Shown one piece after another: positions 47,455-56,500 of a stretch of DNA of 64,000 bases. The stretch is from Pseudoalteromonas sp. H105 (lineage in GTDB: Bacteria; Pseudomonadota; Gammaproteobacteria; Enterobacterales; Alteromonadaceae), in contig NZ_LOFH01000005.1 of NCBI RefSeq assembly GCF_001469215.1, forward strand, positions 124,001 through 188,000, read 5' to 3'. A program made the position numbers and the translations under genes. The notes under the pieces are model-generated. The model did no database searches, was not told where the DNA came from, and saw only the letters and a list, made by a program, of their open reading frames with translations. Position 1 is the first letter of the stretch, and every line of letters begins with the position of its first letter.

Positions 47455-48225
47455 TTAAAAACTGTAAACTAAAGTTAATGACGTCTCTGTATCTGTGCTG
47501 TCTTTATCATCGGCAACCTCTGAGTTGTTGGTAATGTTATACGCTACTTTCATTTGTAATGAGCCATTAATTTTAGCTAACAACGCCGTTTCAGAACGTG
47601 TTTTAGTATTGGTCTCACCATATTCAATAGACACTAACTGAGTAAATTTCGCATTATCCGAAATTTGCCAATTATAATCGAGCTTACCTAATGCGATCAC
47701 TTCACTGTCAGTTTCGCCCGCATTAGGAATACCGTCTTCGTTAACACTGCCTTCAGGGAATTCAAAATACTTATAACCAGGACCAATCTCAGCATTTAAC
47801 CACATGTCTGCACGGTCAATAAAACGTTGGCCATAACCTGCCGAAATTACGGCTTCGTTTCTATACGCACCAAAGTAATCAGAAACATACGAACCATAAA
47901 TATATAAATGTGCATGATCTTCATTTAACTTATAATTACCCTGCGCTGAAAGCGAGTACTTTTCATTGGTGCGTTGCGTTTCTTTAGCACCTGTATCATT
48001 TTCAACTTCGTCTTCTTTATAAATACCATCTACTTTATATTCATTATTCCAGTTTTCTAAGTTATGTAATGCTTTGATACCACCTTTTAATGTTGTGGTC
48101 TCAGTATTACCGCTGGTGATGATGGCACCTAGTTCACTGGTAATGTCCCATGTTTGCGTATCTTTTGCGAAAGCGTTAGTTGCTGCTGTTGCGGCAACTA
48201 AAATTGATAAAAGCTTTAATTTCAT
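47455..48225 (-). CDS. DUF481 outer-membrane protein (salt-induced OMP family)
   Basis: A 256-residue exported protein with a signal peptide (KLLSILVAATAATNAFA, cleavage near 20) and alternating beta-strands, ending in LTLVYSF with a terminal Phe, the usual signal for BAM-mediated insertion. WDITSELGAIITSGNTETTTLKGG opens the barrel. Family members respond to osmolarity or act as small barrels; the specific role is unknown. It is transcribed towards the second polysaccharide locus but is closed off by a terminator. Confidence 0.85.
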   Translation of the reverse strand: MKLKLLSILVAATAATNAFAKDTQTWDITSELGAIITSGNTETTTLKGGIKALHNLENWNNEYKVDGIYKEDEVENDTGAKETQRTNEKYSLSAQGNYKLNEDHAHLYIYGSYVSDYFGAYRNEAVISAGYGQRFIDRADMWLNAEIGPGYKYFEFPEGSVNEDGIPNAGETDSEVIALGKLDYNWQISDNAKFTQLVSIEYGETNTKTRSETALLAKINGSLQMKVAYNITNNSEVADDKDSTDTETSLTLVYSF

Positions 48226-48247
48226 TAAAAAACAACCTTGCTACTTA

Positions 48248-48409
48248 ATACCAATCCGCAATAATACTTAATCATTTTGCGGGGCTAAACGTGTCGCTAC
48301 CTGCGTTAAAAAACCCTCATTTAGAACAACTAAATAGCGAATTTTATGCCTTGCTATCAACACGTTTTTCTACCCTCAAAATAGATCACTTAATTAAGCG
48401 AATTGGTAT
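48248..48409 (-). mobile_element. MITE-like 162-bp element, copy 1 (inverted orientation)
   Basis: Ends are ATACCAATCCGC and GCGAATTGGTAT, imperfect 12-bp terminal inverted repeats. Read on the minus strand it aligns end to end with copies at 49790 and 50150. An internal pair AAACGTGT/ACACGTTT and a hairpin ATTTAG-TTGTT-CTAAAT are visible. No coding capacity, so it would need a transposase from elsewhere. No clear target-site duplication was seen. It fills the gap between the DUF481 and mscS genes. Confidence 0.8.
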
Positions 48410-48475
48410 AACGTTAAATAAGAGCACGCTGCTGAAATCGCGATAGCTTGCAATTTAGCCTGCGTGCTTTATGTA

Positions 48476-49300
48476 TTAATCTTCTTTGTGAAAATGCACA
48501 TCCATTTGTGGAAATGGAATGCTAATATTTGCGTCATCAAGTGCGATCTTAATGTTTTCCATTAAATCAAAGTATGCTGGCCAATAATCTGCTGAATTAA
48601 CCCAAGGGCGAACGACGAAGTTGACGCTTGAATCTGCAAGCTCATTGACTGCCACTGTGTAAGCCGGATCTTTTAAAATACGTGACTCTTTGTCTAACAC
48701 AGATTTAAGGACAGCTTTAGCCTCACGTAAATCCGCATCATAACCAACACCAATGACTAAATCGATACGACGTGTTTTTTCACGTGAAAAGTTAACTATT
48801 GGGCCTGACATAATTGATGAGTTAGGCATGATGATCACTTTATTATCTGGAGTACGAAATTCTGTTGAGAATATTTCGATTTTTTTAACTGTACCTGCTT
48901 TACCACCAGCTTCAACATAGTCACCCGACTTGAAAGGACGAAGAAGGATAATAAGTACACCTGATGCAAAATTTGATAACGAACCTTGAAGCGCTAAACC
49001 AACGGCTAAACCGGCAGCACCTAAAATAGCGATAAATGACGTTGTTTCGATACCAATTTGAGATAACGCCATCAATATAGTAGCCATAAATACAATGGCA
49101 TATACAATGCTAGATACGAACGAACCAACCGCTTTATCAACTTTTTTCTTATCGAACGCTTTTTCCGTCAAACTAGCGCAAAATTTCGCAACGCGCCCGC
49201 CGAGTAGAAAGATCACGAGTGCAATAACAGCTTGAATGCTGTATTGCAGGATCAACCCTGAGTTTTCGTTTATCCAGTTTAGTATTGTATCCATTTTCAC
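48476..49300 (-). CDS. mscS: Small-conductance mechanosensitive channel MscS
   Basis: A 274-residue inner-membrane channel that opens under membrane tension to release solutes. Three N-terminal helices lie at about 15-35, 60-85 and 90-115. The pore helix has the Gly/Ala pattern LGAAGLAVGLALQGSLSNFASGV. The beta-domain (GDYVEAGGKAGTVKKIEIF, MPNSSIMSGPIVNFS) and C-terminal alpha-beta domain follow. Length is close to E. coli MscS (286). Confidence 0.94.
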   Translation of the reverse strand: MKMDTILNWINENSGLILQYSIQAVIALVIFLLGGRVAKFCASLTEKAFDKKKVDKAVGSFVSSIVYAIVFMATILMALSQIGIETTSFIAILGAAGLAVGLALQGSLSNFASGVLIILLRPFKSGDYVEAGGKAGTVKKIEIFSTEFRTPDNKVIIMPNSSIMSGPIVNFSREKTRRIDLVIGVGYDADLREAKAVLKSVLDKESRILKDPAYTVAVNELADSSVNFVVRPWVNSADYWPAYFDLMENIKIALDDANISIPFPQMDVHFHKED

Positions 49301-49516
49301 TCCTGATGTGAGGTTAAGCAGTTTGCTGGTTAAATTATATCTGATTTAAATCGTTTTTTTATATTAATTTATCTAGTTGCATGAAAGTGCATGTTGAAAT
49401 ACGAATTTTCTGAGCGCGCGATTGTAACGTTTTTAGATGAACACAGTATTAAAAGATTTATTTTTATACAAAAGAAAGTTTTTTTTACTTTTTTTGATTT
49501 TTTTTCGCTGACCCCC

Positions 49517-49545
49517 TTCACAAGATTTATAATTTTATGTATTAT
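49517..49545 (+). promoter_or_regulatory. Sigma-70 promoter of tRNA-His
   Basis: TTCACA (49517-49522), a 17-base spacer and TATTAT (49540-49545) with a TG extension before it, then a GC-rich CCGCGCC discriminator typical of stringently controlled stable-RNA promoters, about 28 bases before the tRNA. Confidence 0.75.
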
Positions 49546-49573
49546 CCGCGCCACACCAAACAAGGTGTGTTGT

Positions 49574-49650
49574 GGCGGTTGTAGCTCAGTTGGTAGAGCC
49601 CCGGATTGTGATTCCGGTTGTCGCGGGTTCAAGCCCCGTCAATCGCCCCA
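49574..49650 (+). tRNA. tRNA-His (GTG anticodon)
   Basis: A 77-base cloverleaf: acceptor G1-G7 pairs with bases 66-72 (GU at one step), D-arm AGCTCAGTTGGTAGAGC, anticodon GTG at 49608-49610, TΨC loop GGTTCAAGC and encoded CCA. The extra 5' G at 49574 pairs with C73, the G-1 identity element of tRNA-His, as in E. coli. It has its own promoter and no linked tRNA. Confidence 0.97.
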
Positions 49651-49789
49651 TCTTTTCCCCTCTAAGTTAAACATCAAATTTTAGTTAAAATCTCCTTTTT
49701 ATTTAATAACAATGCCAGATATTCATCTCCTGAAAAAAGTCATGTAATTCGAACGACGAGATACATGTAAGTCATTTTAAATCTCAGTT

Positions 49790-49951
49790 ATAACAATTCG
49801 CTTAATTAAGAGAACTATTTTGAGGCAAGAAAACCTTGTCGATAACAAGGCAAAAATATCGTCATTTAGTTGTTCTAAATAAGATATTTTTAATGCCGTT
49901 AACGTCAGGTTTAATACCTAAAAATGATTTTGTATTATTGCGGATTGGTAT
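49790..49951 (+). mobile_element. MITE-like 162-bp element, copy 2
   Basis: Starts ATAACAATTCGC and ends GCGGATTGGTAT. It has the conserved central hairpin (ATTTAG-TTGTT-CTAAAT) and a strong stem AAAAATATC/GATATTTTT. The outer pair here is AAACCT/AGGTTT, where copy 1 has AAACGT/ACGTTT, a compensatory change. Confidence 0.8.
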
Positions 49952-50039
49952 TAATAGCGACATTCCGTTATATAATATTGACGCGCTGAAGCACGCCCTA
50001 CAACACAACCATGCTTAGCTCTCCTCTTAAGCACCTCTC

Positions 50040-50103
50040 GCGGTGGCAAGCCACTCGCCTACATGTAAATATTAAACTCCGTAGGCGTTAAGCTTGCTGA
50101 CGC
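50040..50103. repeat. REP pair (BIME) downstream of tRNA-His
   Basis: A B-type REP (50040-50062) and an A-type REP (50081-50103) in the arrangement of the 3477-4512 array, sitting between MITE-like copies 2 and 3. The gap 49651-50443 contains no gene. Confidence 0.85.
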
Positions 50104-50149
50104 GAAAAACACTTGCTCAAAGAGAAGTAAATCCCCTTATCACTTTCTT

Positions 50150-50312
50150 ATATCAATTCGCTTATTTAAGTGATCTATTTTGAGGGTAGAAAAACGTGTT
50201 GATAGCAAGGCAAAACAAATCGCTATTTTTTTGTTCTAAATGAGAATTTTTTAACGCAGATAGCGATAAGTTTAGCCCCGTAAAATGATTAAGTATTATT
50301 GCGGATTGGTAT
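50150..50312 (+). mobile_element. MITE-like 162-bp element, copy 3
   Basis: ATATCAATTCGC to GCGGATTGGTAT, 163 bases, same orientation as copy 2. The central hairpin is decayed (ATTTTTTTGTTCTAAAT) and the outer pair shortened to AAAC/GTTT, so this copy seems older. It ends 7 bases before the nagP terminator. Confidence 0.8.
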
Positions 50313-50318
50313 TGCAGA

Positions 50319-50347
50319 CAAAAAAATGCCACCTTTCGGTGGCATTA
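50319..50347 (-). terminator. Terminator downstream of nagP
   Basis: On the minus strand AATGCCACC-GAAA-GGTGGCATT followed by a T-run, about 97 bases after the nagP stop. Confidence 0.88.
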
Positions 50348-50443
50348 CACACGGGATTATTTCTACATTATAGAAATTCTTTTCAATAATTATTGCTGCG
50401 TGAGGTGAGGCATATCTCACTTCATCCTATTGATATGTTCTCG

Positions 50444-51733
50444 TTATTTCCAGCTTTTCATTTTATGGCCTTTAATAGCATAGAAAAGGATAAATAAATA
50501 ACAAGGTAACATTACTATATAAGCTGCTTGCTGCGCGTCAGCTGAGTCCACACCGCCACTCGCAAGGCCCCAAAATAATGGACCAAATGCACCACCGGCA
50601 ATACCCATTACCAACAAACCAGAGCCAACACTGGTTAGCTTACCTAAACCTGAAAGCGCGAGCGGCCATACAGCAGGCCAAACAATTGCATTGGCGAATC
50701 CTAACACAGCAATCATTAATAGTGTATCAGGTAATTGCACTTCTAAACCAAGCGCACTTGCAACAACCACTGAGCTTGAATCACTCAATACAATCGCAAC
50801 AGTTAAAATACTACCCAAAATAGCTGAAACACTCAACGCAGCTTGCTGAGATATTACGCGTGGAATTAATGCTATACCAATAATATAACCAATCACCATA
50901 CAGAACATAGTATACGAGGTCATGATGCTGTACTTTTCAACACCCAGAGATAAAGCAAAAGTACCGATAGTGTCACCAGCAATAACTTCAACAGCAACAT
51001 AAACAAATAATGCAACAACGCCTAATGCTAAACTAGGGTGTGCCAATGCCGCCTTCACTTGTCCTTTTTGACCTTGCTCTTCATCATCAAGCAATTCTGG
51101 TAATGGCATTTTTGTAACAGCAAAACCCAGCGCACCAATAAATAGCGCCATACCTAGGTAAGGATAAATCAAGCTATTTGCCATTGCATCGATTTCGAGT
51201 TGAGTTAACTCTTTACCCACTGAGCCGGTAAAATCACTGAGGATTAGGGCTGTAAATACTATTGGTGCAATTACACCGGCTCCTTTATTCAGAATACCCA
51301 TCACACTGACACGAGCGGCAGCTGATTCTTCAGGCCCAATACGAACCACATACGGGTTCACCGCCGTTTGTAGTAATGTTTGTCCAGCACCCATTACAAG
51401 TTGGGCGAATAAAAACAGTGCGAATACTTGTGTTTTTGCTGCAGGGATAAAGAGTAAACCTGCAACCATCATAGTGCCCATACCCAGCGCCATGCCATTT
51501 TTATAGCCTACTTTGCGAATAATCATCGCTGAAGGTACGGCAGTAAATGTTACCGCAATATAAAAAGAGAATAAAATCAGCGATGCCTGAAATGGAGTCA
51601 GTTGCAATACTTGTTTTAAGTAAGGCATGAGCGATCCATTTAACCAGGTTGCAAAACCGAGTATAAAAAATAGAGTGGCGACTATCGCCATAGGTATAAA
51701 GTTACTTTGCTTATTTGACACGGTGGCTTCCAT
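50444..51733 (-). CDS. nagP: Sugar:H+ symporter of the FucP/NagP MFS group
   Basis: A 429-residue major-facilitator permease with 12 helices. FIPMAIVATLFFILGFATWLNGSL, GAGQTLLQTAVNPYV and the VMGILNKGAGVIAP segment are characteristic of the FucP-type group that includes NagP, the N-acetylglucosamine transporter of Alteromonadales. Its palindromic operator matches the one before the hexosaminidase, so the two act as a regulon: release of GlcNAc from chito-oligomers and its uptake. Confidence 0.88.
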   Translation of the reverse strand: MEATVSNKQSNFIPMAIVATLFFILGFATWLNGSLMPYLKQVLQLTPFQASLILFSFYIAVTFTAVPSAMIIRKVGYKNGMALGMGTMMVAGLLFIPAAKTQVFALFLFAQLVMGAGQTLLQTAVNPYVVRIGPEESAAARVSVMGILNKGAGVIAPIVFTALILSDFTGSVGKELTQLEIDAMANSLIYPYLGMALFIGALGFAVTKMPLPELLDDEEQGQKGQVKAALAHPSLALGVVALFVYVAVEVIAGDTIGTFALSLGVEKYSIMTSYTMFCMVIGYIIGIALIPRVISQQAALSVSAILGSILTVAIVLSDSSSVVVASALGLEVQLPDTLLMIAVLGFANAIVWPAVWPLALSGLGKLTSVGSGLLVMGIAGGAFGPLFWGLASGGVDSADAQQAAYIVMLPCYLFILFYAIKGHKMKSWK

Positions 51734-51854
51734 AAAACATTCTCTTGTTGCGAGCTTTCGTTATAGTTATCTATATTTTATTAAGTGTTTTAACTTAACT
51801 GACTATCACACAGCTTCATTCTCAAAGGTAATTTATAACATTACCCTAACAAAA

Positions 51855-51870
51855 ATGACAGCGCTGCCAT
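51855..51870. promoter_or_regulatory. NagR-like LacI-type operator before nagP
   Basis: ATGACAGCGCTGCCAT, a 16-base palindrome with one mismatch and central CG, the shape of LacI-family operators, about 120 bases upstream of nagP. The same core precedes the hexosaminidase gene. Proposed NagR repressor site by family knowledge of Alteromonadales. Confidence 0.75.
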
Positions 51871-51928
51871 AAAACTTTACGTTAATTGCTGCCATATTAC
51901 TAGTAACTATTTATTTTACAAATAGCAT

Positions 51929-51952
51929 AAAAAAGGGCCTACAGGCCCTTTC
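51929..51952 (-). terminator. Terminator downstream of the hexosaminidase gene
   Basis: On the minus strand GAAAGGGCC-TGTA-GGCCCTTTTTT, a GC-rich stem and T-run about 25 bases after the stop codon. Confidence 0.92.
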
Positions 51953-51976
51953 AATATTACAAAAACTACTAATACA

Positions 51977-54625
51977 TTAATTTATATAGGTAATTCTGCT
52001 GTTAACTTGCTCATTTAAACGACTGCGTAGAGCAACTTTCTGCGATTGAGAAACACTGATCGGAGCTGTGTAACGTTGCCACGTAGTCCCTTCATCCAAG
52101 CTATACTCCGTTTCTAAGAATGCAAAAGGAGTATTAACGTTTAATTTACCATTTTCAATCACCCCTCCAGGGACTGGCAAATTAATACTCACATCAGCAT
52201 TCGCTAGCTTAGTTAGCTCCTTAAGACCAACCGCTGCTGCAAATTGCGACCAATCTTTAGCGCGTGTTGCGGTATCAACTTGCTCACCTTCCCATGGTGC
52301 CTTATGCCAAGCTCGTTCTGCAACAGATAAAATACGTGGAAATATCATTGCTAATACTTGTTCTTCAGTTCGAATAGTCTCAGACCACACTTGCCCTTGC
52401 ATTCCCAAAATATTTTCAGGCTTTTCAAGTTGAGGTAATGGACGACCAACCAATGCTTCTAAATTAGCAATTGGCTCGCGAGTACGCGTGTAATCTGCAT
52501 TAGCATAAACATTATCTGGCATGTAATTAAATGCTTTTGCAGTATCCGTGTAACGTGTTGCCCAATAGTAACCACGCTCTTCAGGGTGCGCTTCGTAAGG
52601 GTGATCAAAGTACAAGTGAGTACCGTGAGACAAAATCACCTGATAACCGGCATTTGCTAAACGGTATGCTCTATCTGCAACCCCCCATTCCCAGATATTA
52701 TCCCACACGTTCGCGGTGAATGTTTTATTAGGAAACTCATCACGCTTAAATGGGTTTGTACGGTCATACATCAGCCCGTCTTCCCAAGCACCAGGTGAAA
52801 TACCGCGCTTTTCTAATAGTTTCGCGACACGCTGAGTAAAGTAAGGCTTTAAATCTGCCGCCCCAGCGACCCCATTATTTGGGTCAGCAAACATCGCTTG
52901 GCATATTGGCGAACCCACCCATGAGCCTGCGCCAACTTCATCACCACCAAAGTGGAGGTTTGTTAGTTGCACACCCGCTTCACGGTACATTTGCTGAAGC
53001 TCATACGTGACTTTGTCTAAAAATGCATAGGTTGAGTCCATACACACATTCATTGAGTTATCTTTGTAGTTTTGCACCGTCATGTAAACTGAGGTGTCGT
53101 TAGGATCGCTCAATAAATATTGCGCTGCAGCACTTATATCAACTTGCTGTATTTCTGTGTCTGTTTGCTTTTTATTTGTTAAATTATTTGTAGCCGTTTT
53201 CTTCGCTTCTTCACTGAGTGTGTGAAAACGCGCTTCCATCGCTTTTATAGATGCACGCGCGTGGCCTGGACCTTCTATTTCTGGAATAATTTGAATATGA
53301 CGATCTTTGGCGAATTTTAATAGCTCTACAAATTCATCGCGAGTTAAGTAACCATTACCTGAGCCTGATTTAAATGGACCTGTTCCAAGTTGTGTAAGTA
53401 AACATTCCCGCTCTTGTAAATCAAAACAGCGATAGCCACCAATATCTGTCAACTCGGGTAGTCCCGGTATCTCTAAGCGCCAACCCTCATCTTCTGAAAA
53501 ATGCCAGTGTAGCTTATTCATTTTATAACGTGCCATTTGTTCAACCAGTTTGAACATGGCCTCTTTACCATGGTAGTTACGACCATTATCGTAGTGCATA
53601 CCACGCCAACCATAACGCGGGCTATCTTCAAGCTCTAGCTGTGGTACTTCAACAGCACCTTGGCTATTTGCAGGTAGCAAATTAAGCAAACTCTGCATGG
53701 CATAAAATACTCCAGCATTGTCACTACCGACAATATCAATGCGGTCATCATCAACTTCTAGGGTGTAACTCTCAGCTTTGCCATCAGCAAGGCTTGGATT
53801 TACTTTTAAGCTGATTAGTTTTTCTTTATTGGCTTTTATATGATCAGGCTCTGCTTTAAGTACTAAACCGTAGTCATCTTGTAGGTCTTGCATGAAAACC
53901 ATGACTTCGCTTTTTAATTGCCCCTGAAAGCGAATTTGCCAGCTGTTATCAAGTTTGGCCACACCGCGATTGAACTCTATATTTTGTGGCTTTGGAATAA
54001 TACGTTTCAATGCATCTTCTTTAGATACTTTATTTGCCGTTGCTTTATTTCGTTCAAAACGAACTTGTGGCGTAATGAGAACAGTGCGATCTAGCGGTTC
54101 ATTGTATCTACGCAGTTGATTCTCGCGCTCGAACGGCGCTACAAACTGGGTCATATCTTCAGTATCAGTATTAGCAAAAACGGCTGGTTTACTGTCACCA
54201 GATACAAAGAAAGCACGCGGCATAAAATCGGTATAGGCCACAATCCAGACTTGAGCATCAAACTCGATGTCTACACTTTTACCTGCAGCTAAACCTTTGA
54301 AGTCTTTTGTAGGAACAATGCGATGTAAGTCACCATTTACATGATCGATATTCAACCCCGCAACATGCTCAGTATTAATTTTACGAACAGAGTGGATATA
54401 GAGCTGCCAATCACTTTCACCCGCAGGCAATGCAACATCTGATTGGTTATTTAGGGTTATTTTACCCAAGAACCCAGAATCTTTATTATGAAAATTATCG
54501 ACGACTGCAAATGTTAATGTGGTCTGTTTTGCAAAGCTATTTACATCACTTTGCGAAAATTGTGCCTGTGCCATAAGAGGCATGGCAGCAATTAAACCTG
54601 CCACTGCGTGCTTCTTGAAATCCAT
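51977..54625 (-). CDS. hex: GH20 beta-N-acetylhexosaminidase (chitobiase type)
   Basis: An 882-residue secreted or periplasmic enzyme that splits N-acetylglucosamine from chito-oligomers. Signal peptide about 1-21 (AVAGLIAAMPLMAQA). Domains in order: carbohydrate-binding CHB_HEX (about 25-180), GH20b (about 210-330), TIM barrel with LHWHFSEDEGWRLEIPGL and the catalytic Asp-Glu in LHFGGDEVGAGSW, and a C-terminal domain with LETEYSLDEGTTWQRY. GGAGAG ribosome-binding site upstream. Shares an operator with nagP. Length is normal for chitobiases. Confidence 0.93.
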   Translation of the reverse strand: MDFKKHAVAGLIAAMPLMAQAQFSQSDVNSFAKQTTLTFAVVDNFHNKDSGFLGKITLNNQSDVALPAGESDWQLYIHSVRKINTEHVAGLNIDHVNGDLHRIVPTKDFKGLAAGKSVDIEFDAQVWIVAYTDFMPRAFFVSGDSKPAVFANTDTEDMTQFVAPFERENQLRRYNEPLDRTVLITPQVRFERNKATANKVSKEDALKRIIPKPQNIEFNRGVAKLDNSWQIRFQGQLKSEVMVFMQDLQDDYGLVLKAEPDHIKANKEKLISLKVNPSLADGKAESYTLEVDDDRIDIVGSDNAGVFYAMQSLLNLLPANSQGAVEVPQLELEDSPRYGWRGMHYDNGRNYHGKEAMFKLVEQMARYKMNKLHWHFSEDEGWRLEIPGLPELTDIGGYRCFDLQERECLLTQLGTGPFKSGSGNGYLTRDEFVELLKFAKDRHIQIIPEIEGPGHARASIKAMEARFHTLSEEAKKTATNNLTNKKQTDTEIQQVDISAAAQYLLSDPNDTSVYMTVQNYKDNSMNVCMDSTYAFLDKVTYELQQMYREAGVQLTNLHFGGDEVGAGSWVGSPICQAMFADPNNGVAGAADLKPYFTQRVAKLLEKRGISPGAWEDGLMYDRTNPFKRDEFPNKTFTANVWDNIWEWGVADRAYRLANAGYQVILSHGTHLYFDHPYEAHPEERGYYWATRYTDTAKAFNYMPDNVYANADYTRTREPIANLEALVGRPLPQLEKPENILGMQGQVWSETIRTEEQVLAMIFPRILSVAERAWHKAPWEGEQVDTATRAKDWSQFAAAVGLKELTKLANADVSINLPVPGGVIENGKLNVNTPFAFLETEYSLDEGTTWQRYTAPISVSQSQKVALRSRLNEQVNSRITYIN

Positions 54626-54721
54626 TACTCTCTCCTCGTTTATACCCTAAGACTACGCATTTCCCCCCGCATAATCTCTTATTATTGTTTATAAATTCCT
54701 CCCCATCATATAAAAACTAAA

Positions 54722-54737
54722 ATGACAGCGCTATCAT
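54722..54737. promoter_or_regulatory. NagR-like LacI-type operator before hex
   Basis: ATGACAGCGCTATCAT, palindromic with one mismatch, extended to AATGACAGCGCTATCATT (54721-54738). It shares the TGACAGCGCT core with the nagP site and lies about 96 bases upstream of the ATG. Confidence 0.78.
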
Positions 54738-54751
54738 TAATTGAAATAAAA

Positions 54752-54828
54752 GCGGTAAGCGGTAAGCGGTAAGCGGTAAGCGGTAAGCGGTAAGCGGTAA
54801 GCGGTAAGCGGTAAGCGGTAAGCGGTAA
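54752..54828. repeat. Heptamer tandem array (GCGGTAA)11
   Basis: Eleven perfect copies of GCGGTAA over 77 bases, a second, unrelated 7-bp family. It lies 14 bases upstream of the hex operator on the transcribed strand, so copy number could alter the promoter region. Confidence 0.97.
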
Positions 54829-54915
54829 GCCAGAAAGTTGGAGGACATAATTGATTATGTCAACATCTAGAAAACACTCAGGCAACTTAGCGGCTTCACA
54901 CATACCGCTTTGCCG

Positions 54916-56343
54916 CTAAATTTTTATACACACATATTTTTCTTCAAGGTATTCGTCGAGCCCTTGGCGACCACCTTCTCGGCCTAGTCCAGATTGTTTC
55001 ACTCCGCCAAACGGCGCCACAGGGTTTGAGATTAGACCTTCATTAATGCCTACCATGCCATACTCTAACGCTTCGCTGACACGATAAATTTGTTTAATAT
55101 CTTGGCTATAGAAATAAGCTGCTAAGCCATAAGGCACATCATTCGCTAGCGCCAAAACTTCTGGTTCTTCTTCAAACTCAATAATACTCAACACGGGGCC
55201 AAATACTTCTTCATGATAGATATCCATATCCCGCGTAACCCCTTTTAAAATTAGGGGGGATTGAAAATTACCGCCAAGGTCTTTATCGTCACCAATCAAC
55301 AATGCCCCTTTGGCTTTTGCATCAGCAATTAAGTTTTGTATTTTTTGCTTTGCTTTAGCATAAATCAGCGGCCCAATATCACAGCCATCTTCAAAACCAT
55401 TAGTGACTTTTAGGCCGGACACTTTTTTTGTCAGCTTTTCTATTACCTCATCAAGCACGTTACGCTGAATAAAAATACGATTTGCGGCAACACACGTTTG
55501 ACCGGCATTTCTAAACTTAGCCCCCATTAAGCCTTTTACGGCGTCATCTAGATCTGCATTATCAAAGATAATAAAAGGAGCATTACCACCGAGTTCCATC
55601 GATGTGCGCTTAATTGTAGAAGCACATTGTGAAAGTAACTGCTTACCTACTGCTGTTGAGCCTGTAAAAGTAAACTTACGTACCCGTTCAGATTCTGTCA
55701 GTATTTCACCAACCATGTTGGCATTTTCACTCAGCAATACGTTAAATGCCCCTTTTTCAAAACCCGCCTGATCGGCTAAGTATGCTAACGCCAAAGCACA
55801 CAGTGGAGTATGCTCTGATGGTTTTAATACAAAGCTACACCCAGCTGCATAAGCAGGTGCTACTTTTCGTGTCACCATCGCAATAGGAAAATTCCAAGGT
55901 GTTATTCCGCCAACCACCCCAATTGGCTGCTTAAAGCTTGTTAAACGATGCTCATTATCGGTTGCAGGAATTACATCGCCATAGCTGCGCTTGGCTTGTT
56001 CGGCAAACCATTTAATAAAGCCTGCGCCATATTCTACTTCGCCCAGAGACTCTTTAAGTGGTTTACCCTGCTCCTTGGTCATCAACTCAGCAAGGGTTTG
56101 TTTGTGCGCTATGACTAACTCGTACCAACGCATTAAAACGTCACTGCGCGCTGTGGCGTGAGTTGACTTCAATTTAATAAATGCACTCTGAGCTGCGTCA
56201 ATAGCTTGTTGTACGCCAGCTTGGTCAATATCGCTGACTTCTACGATGCTTTCTTCGGTAGCAGGATCATCTACGCTAAATCGCGTATCAGTTTTATAAA
56301 ACTCACCGTTTATAAACGAGTCTGAAAAAATAAGCTCACTCAA
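54916..56343 (-). CDS. gabD: NAD(P)-dependent aldehyde dehydrogenase (succinate-semialdehyde type)
   Basis: A 475-residue aldehyde dehydrogenase. Landmarks are ITPWNFPIAMVTRKVAPA, the NAD-binding FTGSTAVGKQL, the general-base Glu in MELGGNAPF, the catalytic Cys in FRNAGQTCVAANR and the C-terminal PFGGVKQSGLGREGG. The overall pattern matches succinate-semialdehyde dehydrogenases (GabD), but related aldehydes cannot be excluded. It is monocistronic, separated from hex by the GCGGTAA array. Confidence 0.82.
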   Translation of the reverse strand: MSELIFSDSFINGEFYKTDTRFSVDDPATEESIVEVSDIDQAGVQQAIDAAQSAFIKLKSTHATARSDVLMRWYELVIAHKQTLAELMTKEQGKPLKESLGEVEYGAGFIKWFAEQAKRSYGDVIPATDNEHRLTSFKQPIGVVGGITPWNFPIAMVTRKVAPAYAAGCSFVLKPSEHTPLCALALAYLADQAGFEKGAFNVLLSENANMVGEILTESERVRKFTFTGSTAVGKQLLSQCASTIKRTSMELGGNAPFIIFDNADLDDAVKGLMGAKFRNAGQTCVAANRIFIQRNVLDEVIEKLTKKVSGLKVTNGFEDGCDIGPLIYAKAKQKIQNLIADAKAKGALLIGDDKDLGGNFQSPLILKGVTRDMDIYHEEVFGPVLSIIEFEEEPEVLALANDVPYGLAAYFYSQDIKQIYRVSEALEYGMVGINEGLISNPVAPFGGVKQSGLGREGGRQGLDEYLEEKYVCIKI

Positions 56344-56432
56344 AATACACCTCCGAAATAGGGTTGAACCCGTAGCAGCAGATTTATTCCGCGTTCAACA
56401 TAAAGACGCGACGTAAAATCATTACTACAAAC

Positions 56433-56466
56433 AAAAACACCGCGTTCGAATTGAGCGCGGTGTTTT
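56433..56466 (-). terminator. Terminator at the end of the isc operon
   Basis: AAAACACCGCG and CGCGGTGTTTT pair around a TTCGAATTGAG loop, with T-runs on the minus strand about 35 bases past the fdx stop. Confidence 0.9.
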
Positions 56467-56500
56467 CAATAAAGCTTACAACTTATCGCTGCGCTTTAAA

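Noticed and set aside
49836..50018. 60-codon plus-strand frame after tRNA-His
   Set aside because: It runs across MITE-like copy 2 and REP-flanking DNA, with no start signal; non-coding element.
54706..54903. Small protein made of LPLTAYR repeats
   Set aside because: It is the reverse translation of the (GCGGTAA)11 array and has no ribosome-binding site; a repeat artefact.
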